NCBI RefSeq assembly: GCF_017873855.1
Contig: NZ_JAGGKR010000001.1
Location: 2,113,529 to 2,177,528, forward strand
Direction of reading: 5' to 3'
DNA length: 64,000 bases
Origin: Methanolinea mesophila
GTDB lineage: Archaea > Halobacteriota > Methanomicrobia > Methanomicrobiales > Methanospirillaceae
A program made the translations under genes and the position numbers. Shown here in pieces: positions 40,759 through 50,871 of the stretch (position 1 is the first letter of the stretch; the number at the start of each line of letters is the position of its first letter). Below the pieces are notes generated by a model. The model was not told the origin of the DNA, searched no databases, and saw only the letters and a program-made list of their open reading frames with translations.

Positions 40759-41193
40759 TTACCCTTCGATATCGGGGAACGACCGGCCCTGCTCCTGGCC
40801 CTCGTACGGCATGGAGAAGTGCAGCTGCTCGAAGATCCATCGTGCACCGGTATTCAGCAGTACTGCGGTGAACCTCCCGGTCATGGAGAGTCCGCATCCC
40901 TTGAACATCGCGTCGAACGTGCAGAGGCCCATCACCCAGACCACCCTTCCGTCGCCGTTGATGATCAGGTCGCAGAAGGTCACGTTTATACTGTCTGCCT
41001 GTGAGAGGTCCCTCCGGACCGCTTCGAGAAACTCGCTCCTGGAGGTGCTGATCTCGTCGACTCCGGTTCCGAATCCCATTGCATACTGGGAAAGGAGCGC
41101 CTTGAAGCCCTGGATATCGCGCTTCTCGTAGCACTCGGCATAGCGGGTGAAGGTATCCATGATCTCCTGGATTGTCTCTTCAGTGAATTCCAT
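40759..41193 (-). CDS. SnoaL/NTF2-like fold protein
   Basis: A 144-residue protein with the SnoaL/ketosteroid-isomerase-like layout: an N-terminal helix EIMDTFTRYAECYEKRDIQG, a central VNVTFCDLIINGDGRVVWVMG strand pair and a C-terminal RWIFEQLHFSMPY strand. These folds act as small-molecule isomerases or regulatory binding proteins; the ligand is unknown. The ATG at 41193 (EFTEETIQ) is preferred to an in-frame start 33 codons upstream, whose residues look non-coding. It is divergent from the serpin gene. Confidence 0.75.
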   Translation of the reverse strand: MEFTEETIQEIMDTFTRYAECYEKRDIQGFKALLSQYAMGFGTGVDEISTSRSEFLEAVRRDLSQADSINVTFCDLIINGDGRVVWVMGLCTFDAMFKGCGLSMTGRFTAVLLNTGARWIFEQLHFSMPYEGQEQGRSFPDIEG

Positions 41194-41324
41194 GAAGGGT
41201 TGTCGGCAGGAGAGGTTATCAATATGGCGGGATTCGACCGGGCGGACGGGGCCGCGGGCCATGACTTGTAAATAAATCGCACCTAACGCCACGTTTATCG
41301 AGGCCCGGCTCCAACGCTGCTCGC

Positions 41325-42644
41325 ATGAAGAAACGGATTGCGGGAACCCTCGCCCTGGCGGCGGTTCTTCTCAGCGGAGTCCTCCTCATGGGGTGCAACG
41401 GATTCGCCCCCGGGCCGGAAGCCACTCCGGCGGAAGGAGGGCCGACAACGCCGGTACCGGGGGCCTTTCCCTCTCCCGGTTCGGAGGTGTACGAAAAAGC
41501 GGTCGTGGACGCGAATAACCGGTTCGCATTCGACCTTTATCACAATCTCGCGAATGATCCCCGGAATGCAGGAGAGAACATCTTCTTTTCCCCCATCTCC
41601 GTGTCTTCGGCACTGGCCGTGACGTACGAAGGGGCCCGGGGCACTACCGCGGAGGAGATGAGGGCGGTGTTCCATTTCCCGGAAAACGATACAATGCGGC
41701 GCGAGGGATTCCTCGCGGTCGGTACCGGCCTTTCCACTGTCGGCCGGAACTATACGCTGGATGCCGCAAACGCGCTCTGGGCGGAGAAAACATATCCTTT
41801 TCTCCAGGAATATGTCGATATCGCCCGGATCTACTACTCGGCAGACGTCAATAACCTGGACTTCATCGACCAGCCTGAGGCATCCCGCGAGATCATCAAC
41901 CTGTGGGTGAATGAAAGGACCGCGGGAAAGATTGCGGATCTTCTCCCCTCCGGGTCCGTCGACCCGAGGACCCGTCTGGTGATCACCAATGCCGTCTATT
42001 TCAAGGGCGCCTGGATCCTTCAGTTCGATCCGGCAAAGACGACGGAACATGAATTCCGGACCGTCGGGAACGGGACTGTGACGGTCCCCATGATGTCGAG
42101 GACCGACGAGGATGCAGTCTACGGGTATACCGAGACCGACACCCTCCAGGTCATCAGGTTGCCCTATACGGCAGGGTACGGGCGAATGCTTTCCATGCTG
42201 GTCATTCTCCCGAGGGAAGACAATCTTTCTGCCGCCGGGGAGGTGCTGGATCCGGATGGCATTGCCAGGCTGCGAGAGTCCCTGACCGGGCGGCAGGTGA
42301 GGGTATACTTCCCGAAATTCACACTGGATACCGGATACCGCCTCCCCGGGACGCTTGCAGCGATGGGAATGCCCACAGTATTCACGATGAATGCAGATCT
42401 CTCCGGAATGGACGGCACAAAGAATCTCTATGTGAGCGATGTCGTCCATAAGGCACACGTGGACGTGAACGAGGAGGGGACCGAGGCCGCTGCTGCGACA
42501 GGTGTGGTTGTCAACCTGAAAGCGGTTTCCCCCACGGAACAGGTACCGGTATTCCTCGCGGACCACCCGTTTGTCTTCCTGATCCAGGATGACGAGACCG
42601 GTAATATCCTCTTCATCGGGCGGGTGGCGAACCCGGTCGCCTGA
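41325..42644 (+). CDS. Secreted serpin (serine protease inhibitor)
   Basis: A 439-residue serpin with an N-terminal lipobox (LLMGC, Cys about residue 24) and a Pro/Thr-rich linker. The core starts ANNRFAFDLYHNL, and NIFFSPISVSSALAV (helix B) and NAVYFKGAWILQF are diagnostic. The hinge is EEGTEAAAAT and the C-terminal DHPFVFLIQD is conserved. Alignment with alpha-1-antitrypsin puts the P1 residue at Lys in NLKAV, predicting inhibition of trypsin-like proteases. The small residues at P12-P9 mark an inhibitory serpin. Archaeal serpins are rare; this one is likely anchored outside the cell. Confidence 0.93.
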   Translation: MKKRIAGTLALAAVLLSGVLLMGCNGFAPGPEATPAEGGPTTPVPGAFPSPGSEVYEKAVVDANNRFAFDLYHNLANDPRNAGENIFFSPISVSSALAVTYEGARGTTAEEMRAVFHFPENDTMRREGFLAVGTGLSTVGRNYTLDAANALWAEKTYPFLQEYVDIARIYYSADVNNLDFIDQPEASREIINLWVNERTAGKIADLLPSGSVDPRTRLVITNAVYFKGAWILQFDPAKTTEHEFRTVGNGTVTVPMMSRTDEDAVYGYTETDTLQVIRLPYTAGYGRMLSMLVILPREDNLSAAGEVLDPDGIARLRESLTGRQVRVYFPKFTLDTGYRLPGTLAAMGMPTVFTMNADLSGMDGTKNLYVSDVVHKAHVDVNEEGTEAAAATGVVVNLKAVSPTEQVPVFLADHPFVFLIQDDETGNILFIGRVANPVA

Positions 42645-42731
42645 GTTCCGGATTACCGCCGACCCCTTTTTCCGGGGCCCGGCAGGTCGTATCCGGGGTT
42701 ACCCGCGGGGGCTATCCCCGGTCATTTCCTT

Positions 42732-43262
42732 TCATCGATGCGGGTGCGTCATCCCGGCCTGCAGGGCTTGTCCGAGTTCTTCGGCCCGCCCGGAACCGAG
42801 CAGGATCTTTTTTCCGTTATTTTTTGTGATCCGGACTCCGCGGTCTCCCTGGATGTTATAGGCCATACCCCCCCGCCAGCCGAACCTTATGCCCCACCCT
42901 CCGAACTCGCGGAGAGGATGATACGTGACCGCCTCGGCGTACTCGATCTCGGAAAAGGGGATCACTCTCCATTTCAGGTGCAGCGGGAAGAACCGGAATG
43001 CAAGCCCTTCACTGGTAACCAGGGTCTCCAGCTTCATCATGACGAACCAGATCGGAAAAATGACACCGAATATTCCCCAGATGACAATTACCGCCCAGTC
43101 GGGGGCAGGGTTGCTCCCTGGTGACTCGCCGAACACGATCTGGGCGAGGAAAAAATACCACCCCAGTGCAGCGATGAACGCGATGAGAATCCATACCCAG
43201 GCCTGGTGAAACCGCTGGACCTCGTGAAAACGCACTGTTTCTTCAGGCGGTCGATCTTCCAT
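42732..43262 (-). CDS. Membrane protein with two helices and a PH-like domain
   Basis: A 176-residue protein. Residues 1-20 are charged and cytoplasmic, two membrane helices lie at about 22-45 and 60-78, and the C-terminal part LVTSEGLAFRFFPLHLKWRV...IPFSEIEYAEAV resembles bacterial PH-like domains. These usually bind ligands at the membrane, but the role is unknown. The gene is alone between the convergent serpin (stop 42644) and the ten-helix protein. Function not assigned. Confidence 0.7.
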   Translation of the reverse strand: MEDRPPEETVRFHEVQRFHQAWVWILIAFIAALGWYFFLAQIVFGESPGSNPAPDWAVIVIWGIFGVIFPIWFVMMKLETLVTSEGLAFRFFPLHLKWRVIPFSEIEYAEAVTYHPLREFGGWGIRFGWRGGMAYNIQGDRGVRITKNNGKKILLGSGRAEELGQALQAGMTHPHR

Positions 43263-43450
43263 TGCTATATGATCGGTGCTTCCAGGTCAAATGGATAACG
43301 GAACATCCGGGGCCGGCACCCTTTACGGGCAATGAAAACCTGCTCCCGTCGATCGTTCCGGGCTCCTGCACAAGGAATTTTTAACAAAGGTCCGCCGGGA
43401 ATTATTGTGTCGATCCTGTAATATGCCGCCCTGCGTTGTTTCCGGAGTGT

Positions 43451-44551
43451 TTACGGGTGCCCGCCCCGGGCTTCCGGGGACCGGCCCGCGTGACGGCCCG
43501 CGAAGAACCGGAATATCACGAGCCCGGCCACCGTAAGGGCAAGGAGGGGGCCGAGGAAGACCAGGATAAGATAGATACCCGTTCCAAGCGCTCCACCAAG
43601 CGCCGGGACGAGGGAGAAGAGGACGATTAGTGCCGAGGCGAGCGCCAGAAACCCTGCCATGTGCCGTACCCCGAGGATCGTCGTCGTTCCAGGAATCCCG
43701 GCAAACACGGAAACCGGCCGGTCGAGCCAGATCAGCAGTACTACAACGAGATAGATGAGGACCGTGAGCACTATTGTCGGGGCCGGGGGGATTCGCCCGG
43801 GCAACAGGAAGAAGAAGGCCAGGAGGTAGAGCACGGCAAGATAGAGGAGCGCGAGGAAAAGCCCGTATTTTTTGAGTGAAAGTGAAGATACCGGGAAAAA
43901 TCCCCCGGTCACTCCTGAGACGGCCATGTACAGGATCGCAACAATTCCCGCGCTGATCAGGAGAGTCGTAAGGGCTGCAGCCCCGTTGAAACCCGAGTTC
44001 ATGGAGAGAAACGCCGCCCCGATGAGTGCGACCCCCGCGAATAGTCCGAAGGAACGCCTGCCTTTCGCGAGCAGCCACCGGTGACCGGGCAACAGGGGGG
44101 AGTCCTCGCGGGAAGAGGAAGAGAGCACTTCGAATGCAAGGAGCGGGAAGAGGAACGACATTACAGGGTGCCAGAAGAGGACGATTACCATGAACTCGGC
44201 GGGGGCGAACCCGAGCACGGTCCCCCACCCCGGTTCGGATCCGATGTACCCCGCCCAGGTCACCTTGGTGATCCAGGACTCGTACATCCCGAAGATCACC
44301 CCCCACAGGTAGAGAGAGGTGAACGAGGTGCGCCGGAACATCATGGCCAGGCTGAAGAGGAAGACCAGGTGGACCATGTAGAGGGGAAATGTGACGAGCC
44401 AGCCCCAGGCGGTGACGAACCAGAGCACCGAGGCCCCCGAAAGGACCTCCGCGAAGAGCATGGAGAGTGATCCTGCAAGGAGGACACAGAGGATGACCGC
44501 CGGAACGGGGAGGTCTCCTGAAGTGCTGCGGGTTTCCCGGAGGTCTTCCAT
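43451..44551 (-). CDS. Polytopic membrane protein, about ten helices, unknown function
   Basis: A 366-residue very hydrophobic protein. After a short charged N terminus (MEDLRETRST) there are about ten predicted membrane segments; loops contain FRRTSF and LPGHRWLLAKGRR, with a basic cytoplasmic tail (RHAGRSPEARG). The central YESWITKVTW is a conspicuous aromatic loop. No transporter motif or catalytic pattern is recognised. The ATG at 44551 lies at the head of a minus-strand single gene, divergent from the SulP gene, so they share a promoter region. Confidence 0.75.
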   Translation of the reverse strand: MEDLRETRSTSGDLPVPAVILCVLLAGSLSMLFAEVLSGASVLWFVTAWGWLVTFPLYMVHLVFLFSLAMMFRRTSFTSLYLWGVIFGMYESWITKVTWAGYIGSEPGWGTVLGFAPAEFMVIVLFWHPVMSFLFPLLAFEVLSSSSREDSPLLPGHRWLLAKGRRSFGLFAGVALIGAAFLSMNSGFNGAAALTTLLISAGIVAILYMAVSGVTGGFFPVSSLSLKKYGLFLALLYLAVLYLLAFFFLLPGRIPPAPTIVLTVLIYLVVVLLIWLDRPVSVFAGIPGTTTILGVRHMAGFLALASALIVLFSLVPALGGALGTGIYLILVFLGPLLALTVAGLVIFRFFAGRHAGRSPEARGGHP

Positions 44552-44746
44552 GATGCGGTAATTTAGGGTATCATTGGTAATGTGGGTTGGTACAGGGGAC
44601 GCGGGTATCAGGGTGTTCCGGTCCCGGCAGCGAAGGTCCCGTTACCCGATCGGAACGCACCGCCCTCTTCCGGTGGAGCGTCCTTCATATCCAAAGGATC
44701 ATATAATGGAAGATAGTGCTGTTCACAGCAAGAGGAATGTGGCAAG

Positions 44747-46453
44747 ATGGGAACACCTCCGGATTCCGGTAAACAGACGGGGATAAGGATTCTCCAGGGA
44801 ATCCTGCCGATCGAGAGGTCGCAGATACCCGTGGAGATCCTCGCCGGGATCACCTTTGCCGCACTGGCTATCCCCGAGGTGATGGGGTACACCAGGATCG
44901 CGGGGATGCCGGTGGTGACCGGGCTCTACACCATCCTCTTCCCCATGCTGCTGTTTGCCTTTCTGGGATCCTCGCGCCACCTCGCAGTGGGGGCGGATTC
45001 GGCCACGGCGGCGATCATCGCGAGCGGCCTGGTGATCCTGGCGGTGCCGGGTTCACCGGAATACGTCGCGTATGCGTCCATGATCGCCATCATGGCCGCG
45101 ATCTTCCTCTTCCTCGCCGGGATCATGAAACTCGGGTTCATCGCAGACTTCCTCTCCCGGAGCGTCATGATCGGGTTTCTTACGGGAGTCGGGATCCAGA
45201 TCGCAATCGGCCAGCTCTCCGGGATGACCGGTCTTCCGGTGAGTTACGTGGGAGCCGGGCAGCAGCTGATCTCGTTCTTTTCCAACCTCTCCGCGCTGCA
45301 GCTCCCCACGCTTGTGCTGTCACTTGCGGTGATTGCAGTCACCCTTGCGGGGAGGAGGATAAGCCGCAGGGTCCCGGGAGCGCTGTTGGCCGTGACGGGG
45401 ACAATCATCGTGAGCTGGGCGTTCGATCTTTCTGCACGCGGGATCGAGGTGATCGGCCCTGTCCCCGGAGGCTTTCCGGCAATATCGTTCCCCACGGTCC
45501 CCCTCGCCGCGTTTCCCGATCTTCTCGGGCTGTCTGCGGCATGTTTTATCGTCATCCTGGCCCAGAGCGCCGCGACTTCCCGGGCGTACGCTCTCAAATG
45601 TTCGGACCGGTTCGACGAAAACACCGATCTCATCGGCCTGTCCTTTTCCAATATCTCCGCGGGACTCACCGGGACGTTCGTGGTGAACGGAAGCCCGACA
45701 AAGACGGAGATGGTAGTGAGCGCCCTGGGCAGGACGCAGCTGACCCAGGTCGTCGCGGCGATCGTCGTGCTTGCCGTACTCCTGGTACTCACCGAGCCCC
45801 TTTCCTACCTCCCGGTCGCGGCATTATCCGCGATCGTTTTCCTGATCGGCCTGCGCCTCATCGATATCCGGGGTATGATCTCGCTCCGCAGCCGGAGGCC
45901 GGTGGAGTTCGGTGTCGCGCTGATCACGGCGGGAGCGGTGATCTTTCTCGGGGTGGGAATAGGGATTGCCGTTGCGGTGGCACTCTCCATCATTGCACAT
46001 CTCCGGCACAGCTACCGGCCGATGGACATGCTGCTGGTGCCCGCACCCGGCGGGGGGATGAAACCGACACCCCTGGCCCAGGGGCAGCAGGCCGTTGAGG
46101 GGCTCGCGGTCTACCGGTTCGGGGCCGACCTGTACTTTGCGAACGAAACGAAGTTCACCGAGGAGATCGTGAACCTTGCACGGAACGCCGAGCCTCCCCT
46201 GAAATGGATCTGCCTCTCCGCCGTGAACATAAGCGACGTTGATTACACTGCGTCCGAGACGCTCAAAGCGGTCCATGCGGAACTGCAGAAGTATGGGGTG
46301 ACTCTGGTGGCGAGCGATCTCTCCGAACTGGTGAGGACCGAGTTCGACCGGGACGGAATAACCTCGATGATAGGGACCGATCACATCTTCGAGACCGTCC
46401 ACGAGGCCCTCGCGGCATACAGGATGCAGTACCGGGAAAAATCCGGAGGGTAG
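44747..46453 (+). CDS. SulP-family anion permease with STAS domain
   Basis: A 568-residue transporter. The SulP signature region PVEILAGITFAALAIPEVMG and VVTGLYTILFPMLLFAFLGSSR forms the early core. About 10-12 helices follow, and residues about 450-555 are a C-terminal STAS domain (AVYRFGADLYFANETKF, ICLSAVNISDVDYTASETL). In many SulP proteins a Ser or Thr near DVDYTA-type loops is phosphorylatable. Sulfate, bicarbonate or other anions are possible substrates. The start ATG 44747 follows AGAGGA; a TATA-like ATCATATAATGG lies about 45 bp upstream. Confidence 0.9.
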   Translation: MGTPPDSGKQTGIRILQGILPIERSQIPVEILAGITFAALAIPEVMGYTRIAGMPVVTGLYTILFPMLLFAFLGSSRHLAVGADSATAAIIASGLVILAVPGSPEYVAYASMIAIMAAIFLFLAGIMKLGFIADFLSRSVMIGFLTGVGIQIAIGQLSGMTGLPVSYVGAGQQLISFFSNLSALQLPTLVLSLAVIAVTLAGRRISRRVPGALLAVTGTIIVSWAFDLSARGIEVIGPVPGGFPAISFPTVPLAAFPDLLGLSAACFIVILAQSAATSRAYALKCSDRFDENTDLIGLSFSNISAGLTGTFVVNGSPTKTEMVVSALGRTQLTQVVAAIVVLAVLLVLTEPLSYLPVAALSAIVFLIGLRLIDIRGMISLRSRRPVEFGVALITAGAVIFLGVGIGIAVAVALSIIAHLRHSYRPMDMLLVPAPGGGMKPTPLAQGQQAVEGLAVYRFGADLYFANETKFTEEIVNLARNAEPPLKWICLSAVNISDVDYTASETLKAVHAELQKYGVTLVASDLSELVRTEFDRDGITSMIGTDHIFETVHEALAAYRMQYREKSGG

Positions 46454-46620
46454 CAGGAACACCTGGAAGAGCATCGTGAGGATACCCCGGGGTCTTCCCC
46501 GGGAGGGACATGAGGTCGCGGATATTCCGTGAGTGCCGCGAAGAAGCTGCCTTCGGGTGAAAAATTAACCCGGTCTCCGGCAAATGACCGGGCGAACCGG
46601 GTGCGCTTCCCTGGCAACCC

Positions 46621-46785
46621 CTATACATGAAGCATGTGACAGGAAAGCATTGCGATAGAGAGGAAGAGAAGAGCCATGGGGATGGCATGAATAAGCGCAG
46701 CGGCACCGATCGCCCGACGGCTCCGGGATACCAGCCCGGCACAGCGATCCCCCGCCATTCTCTTCATTATTTCCGTATAGTCCAT
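46621..46785 (-). CDS. 54-residue single-helix membrane microprotein
   Basis: A short frame beginning MDYTEIMKRMAGDRCAG with a basic stretch SRSRR, then a hydrophobic helix (about residues 28-50, AALIHAIPMALLFLSIAML) ending CHMLHV and TAG. AGGAGGATAA stands directly before the ATG at 46785, and the A/T-rich TTTTTTATAGCG about 25 bp upstream can act as a TATA box. The charge arrangement fits a type II single-pass anchor. I recognise no family, but signal strength makes it a likely gene. It is alone in the 46454-47065 interval. Confidence 0.65.
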   Translation of the reverse strand: MDYTEIMKRMAGDRCAGLVSRSRRAIGAAALIHAIPMALLFLSIAMLSCHMLHV

Positions 46786-47065
46786 TTATCCTCCTGGAAT
46801 GCGCTATAAAAAACCGCATCCGCCATTCAGGTAGGAATTGATCTTAAAATATTCGGGCAATGAGCCGGGTGCCAGGGGTGAACTCCCGGGGTATCCTTCC
46901 TGACGACGGGCAGTATGGGTTAAACCTGGAATTTCATTCCCCCATCCGCAGGAAACGAACAAAAATGCTGAGGTACCCGAACGCATCCTGGTTTCCGGGA
47001 AGCCTGGCGGTCCCGGAGCGGGATTTTTTTCTGAGTTCCCCGGACCCGCGGGAAGAGAAAGGGGG

Positions 47066-49471
47066 TTATGCCCCGGGCCCTCTGAATTCCCTGAGGGTTT
47101 CGGCCATCTCCGTGAGTTTTTTATCCACCAGGAAGTTCACCGTGTCCTTATCAAACGTTCCGTCGGCACGCCGTTCACCCGCTTTCACCCCGGTGAGCAC
47201 CTCGATCCCCTCGTCGATGGTGCTCACCGGGTAGATTGAGAACTTCCCCTGTTTCGCTGCCTGGATGATCTCATCCTTTAACATCAGGTGCTCTACGTTG
47301 CTTGCCGGGATCATGACCCCCTGTTCTCCGGTCAGGCCCTTTGCCTTGCAGATATCGAAAAACCCTTCGATCTTCTGGTTGACACCTCCTATCGCCTGCA
47401 CGATCCCTTTCTGGTTCACGGACCCGGTGACCGCGAGCGATTGCCGTATGGGAATGCCCGAGAGGGCGGAGAGGATGGCGTAGAGCTCCGTGCTGGACGC
47501 GGAATCACCGTCGACTCCTTCATAGCTCTGCTCGAACACGAGCCTCGCCGAGAGGGAGAGCGGTTTGTTCCTCGCATACTTGTCTGAGAGATACCCCGAG
47601 AGGATCATCACTCCCTTGGTGTGTGTTGGGCCGCCGAGCGCCGCCTGACGTTCGATATCGATGATCCCGTCCCTGCCCACGCTGACACTCGCGGTGACCC
47701 GCGACGGCCGCCCGAACTCGATATCTCCAAGACCGATCACCGAAAGCCCGTTGATCTGGCCCGGGGTCGAGTTTTTGGTATCGATGAGGTAGATATCCCT
47801 GGTAATGAACTCCTGGATCTTCTCCTGTATCAGGTTCGAGCGGTGGATCTTCTCTTCGATGGCCTTCTGGACGTGTTCGCCGGTGGTATATTTCGCCTTG
47901 TCCTGGGTGGCGTAGAAACTCGCCTCCCTTACGATATCGGCGATGCGGGCGAACCGGGTGGTGAGTTTCTCCTGGTCCTCTGCAAGCCTCGACCCGTACT
48001 CGACTACCCTGGCGATCCCGGTGGCGTCGAGGTGCTTCAGGTTCTCATTCCGGCACATGGTGCAGATGAACGCAGCGTATTTTTTGGCGTTTCCGGCGTT
48101 CCAGTCCATGCTCGTATCGAACTCGGCCTTGACCTTGAAGAGTTCCGAGAAATCGGGGTCCTGGGTAAACAGGACCTGGTTTGCGAGGGGTGTGCCGATC
48201 AACACCACCTTGATGTCGAGCGGGATCGGTTCCGGCTTGATTCCCTTGGCGAAGATATATCCCATCCGTTCGCCCGGCTCCTCGATGGCGAGTTTCCCGG
48301 TCTTTAATGCGTTCTTCAGTCCGTCGTACGTGTACGGAGTGCGGAACAGGTCTTCCACAGGGATGACCATGTATCCCCCGTTCGCCTTGTGCATGGACCC
48401 CGGACGTATCATGGTAAAGTCGGTGGTTACGACCCCGTACTGGACCTCCTTCTCGACCTTGCCGAAAAGGTTGGGATAGGACGCGTTCTGCTCGAAGATC
48501 ACCGGTGCGCCTTCGCTCTCGGAGTTATCCACGATCACGTTCACCTCGTATTTGCGGAAGATCATCTGCCGATAAAACGGGTTCATGAGCGGAGACTGCT
48601 GCTGTTCCTGGGGAGTCTGCCCGGGCTGGGTGAGGAACAGTGGGAGGTTGTCCAGGATGTCGGTGGAAACCGCGGTGAGGTACTCGTTGATCTCATCGAT
48701 ACCGCCGTACGGGTCCTTCAGCTTCTTCAGGGCCGGGCTCATCGCGTCGAGGGAAACGTCTTTTGTCAGTTTCTCGACCGTTTCGTTCTCTTTCTGGTCG
48801 AGCTCCCGCATCAGGCGGAAAGCCTTCCGCATCTCCACGGCGAGCTCCTCACGCTGTTCCTGAAAGCGCTGCTGCTCCTCTTCCGGGAGGGCCATGAACT
48901 CCTCCTGGGAGAGGGGTTTCCCGTCTTTTGTGGGGATGGTCAGGATGCCGTTCGGGCTTCCCTGGATGGTGAACCCCTTCTCGTTGGCCTTGCTGTTGAT
49001 CTCCTCGAACAATTTCGCTTTATCCTGCTCGATCTCCCGGAGTGCGGCCTGGCGCCGGTTGGCGTAGTCCTCGCTCTCAAAGACCTTCGGGATCACCCGC
49101 TGGACCTCGGCGACGAAATCGGCCATGCTTGCCCGGAACTTCTTCCCTATCCCAGCCGGAAGCCTGATTGCATTCGGCTCGTACTGGTCGCGGAAATTGT
49201 TCACATAAATCCAGTCGTTCCCCTTCGGCTTGGATTTGGCGAGCTCTTGTAAAAATTTGCACACAGCGGTCTTTCTTCCGGTTCCCGGAACCCCGGAGAT
49301 GTAGAGGTTGAATCCTTTCTCCTCGATATTGAGCCCGAAGGTGAGCGCCCTCAATGCCCGCTCCTGCCCGATTATCTCCTCGACAGGGGTGAGATCCTCG
49401 GTGCTCTTGCAGGAAACGTCCTTTACATCGTAGGTTTTTCTATAGCGGCCTACTGGCAGTGGTTCGATCAT
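47066..49471 (-). CDS. ATP-dependent Lon-like protease
   Basis: An 801-residue soluble AAA+ protease of the Lon superfamily. Walker A is GVPGTGRKTAV (about residue 58); a long helical insertion follows at about 130-260. The protease domain has GVDGDSASSTE with Ser 657 and, 43 residues on, Lys 700 in NQK, exactly the spacing of the Lon dyad. No membrane helices are seen, so it differs from archaeal LonB and is probably cytosolic. It likely degrades damaged or regulatory proteins. It is a single gene; the ATG at 49471 follows the sequence AGGAGACCC. Confidence 0.88.
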   Translation of the reverse strand: MIEPLPVGRYRKTYDVKDVSCKSTEDLTPVEEIIGQERALRALTFGLNIEEKGFNLYISGVPGTGRKTAVCKFLQELAKSKPKGNDWIYVNNFRDQYEPNAIRLPAGIGKKFRASMADFVAEVQRVIPKVFESEDYANRRQAALREIEQDKAKLFEEINSKANEKGFTIQGSPNGILTIPTKDGKPLSQEEFMALPEEEQQRFQEQREELAVEMRKAFRLMRELDQKENETVEKLTKDVSLDAMSPALKKLKDPYGGIDEINEYLTAVSTDILDNLPLFLTQPGQTPQEQQQSPLMNPFYRQMIFRKYEVNVIVDNSESEGAPVIFEQNASYPNLFGKVEKEVQYGVVTTDFTMIRPGSMHKANGGYMVIPVEDLFRTPYTYDGLKNALKTGKLAIEEPGERMGYIFAKGIKPEPIPLDIKVVLIGTPLANQVLFTQDPDFSELFKVKAEFDTSMDWNAGNAKKYAAFICTMCRNENLKHLDATGIARVVEYGSRLAEDQEKLTTRFARIADIVREASFYATQDKAKYTTGEHVQKAIEEKIHRSNLIQEKIQEFITRDIYLIDTKNSTPGQINGLSVIGLGDIEFGRPSRVTASVSVGRDGIIDIERQAALGGPTHTKGVMILSGYLSDKYARNKPLSLSARLVFEQSYEGVDGDSASSTELYAILSALSGIPIRQSLAVTGSVNQKGIVQAIGGVNQKIEGFFDICKAKGLTGEQGVMIPASNVEHLMLKDEIIQAAKQGKFSIYPVSTIDEGIEVLTGVKAGERRADGTFDKDTVNFLVDKKLTEMAETLREFRGPGA

Positions 49472-49658
49472 AGGGTCTCCTCATAAATAACGCAATGGAC
49501 GCTAATTATCGCCGGGACATAAAAGGGTTTTGGGTCGGATTCGACTCCCTGAAGGGTTTTCTCTTCCGTCGGGCGGTACCGTACGCCGACACCGGCGTAC
49601 CCGTTGTCCCGGCCTCCGCAACCATTATCATGGTCATGGACCCCTCACCGGGTTGAGG

Positions 49659-50594
49659 ATGATGCAGAAAATACGCATTATCGCCAGAGTCTTTGCCGCC
49701 CGCCCTACGGTTGAAGGGGCTGGAGTACACCTGAAACGGGCGCTCGGGTATGCCCAGGCCCCCCGCCTGGACCCGTTTCTTCTGCTAGACGACTTCCACT
49801 CGAACCGGCCTTCGGAGTACCTCCCCGGGTTTCCCTGGCACCCGCACCGGGGGATCGAGACCGTCACCTATGTACTGCATGGAAAGGTGGAACACGGCGA
49901 CAGCATGGGGAACCGGGGGGTTATCGGCGAAGGCGACGTGCAGTGGATGACCGCCGGGAGCGGGATCATCCACCAGGAGATGCCGCGGGGAGACGAAAAG
50001 AATCTCCTGTGGGGTTTCCAGCTCTGGGCCAACCTCCCCGCATCCCATAAGATGATGGACCCCCGCTACAGGGGAATAACCCGGGAAGAGATCCCCGAGG
50101 TGATCACGGGGGAAGGGGCCCGGGTAAAAGTGATTGCCGGCGAGGAAGGGGGGATACAAGGTCCGGTGCAGGGAATCGTCACCGACCCTTCTTATCTTGA
50201 TATCACAGTTCTGCCGGGGAAGACCTACAGGAGGTCCGTTCCCGCGGGCCATACCGTGGCGGCGTATGTGATCCAGGGATCAGGGTCGTTCGACCCCCGG
50301 GACGACCCATTCGGCTACGTGGTGGAAGGGGATACCTATTTCACTGATCTGCGGAAAGGACCGGGGATAGAGAAGGAGCACCTGGTCCTCTACGGCGACG
50401 GGGACGAAGTCATGGTGGAGGCGGGCCCGGAGGGAGTACGTTTCCTGTTGTTCTCGGGGAAACCTGTCGGGGAACCCGTGGCCTGGTACGGGCCGATCGT
50501 GATGAACACCCAAGAGGAGCTGAAGGTGGCCTTCGATGAGCTGGACAAAGGCACATTCATAAAAAAACCGGGAAACCGTCCCGGGGAACGTTGA
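49659..50594 (+). CDS. Pirin-family cupin protein
   Basis: A 311-residue bicupin. Metal ligands of the N-terminal cupin are seen in FPWHPHRGIETVTYV (two His) and SGIIHQEMP (His and Glu), the classic pirin set. The C-terminal part EHLVLYGDGDEV...LFSGKPVGEPVAWYGPIVMN is also pirin-like. Some pirins are quercetin dioxygenases and others regulators; the role here is unknown. Tandem ATGs at 49659 and 49662 are possible starts, with GAGG immediately before; neither changes the protein much. Confidence 0.9.
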   Translation: MMQKIRIIARVFAARPTVEGAGVHLKRALGYAQAPRLDPFLLLDDFHSNRPSEYLPGFPWHPHRGIETVTYVLHGKVEHGDSMGNRGVIGEGDVQWMTAGSGIIHQEMPRGDEKNLLWGFQLWANLPASHKMMDPRYRGITREEIPEVITGEGARVKVIAGEEGGIQGPVQGIVTDPSYLDITVLPGKTYRRSVPAGHTVAAYVIQGSGSFDPRDDPFGYVVEGDTYFTDLRKGPGIEKEHLVLYGDGDEVMVEAGPEGVRFLLFSGKPVGEPVAWYGPIVMNTQEELKVAFDELDKGTFIKKPGNRPGER

Positions 50595-50871
50595 GAGTGA
50601 GAATCACCGGCGCTAGGGTGGAGATCACCAGGTGGAACGAGAATTTCCGATCGTCGAATTAGGGGCCAGTTTACATGACATTTCAGCTGTATCCTGTTGG
50701 AGCACTGCAAGGGACGTGAGCAGTCCCTGGAGCGGCAGATGCTGCAGGTTTGTATTTTTCAGAATATCACCGGCGAGGCCTTTTAAAAGAGGTCCGTCAG
50801 AGATCCGCATAACCGAAGGAGATCGGAGATTTCAACAGAACTAAAAAATAGAGTTCATTAGCCCCTGCGAA

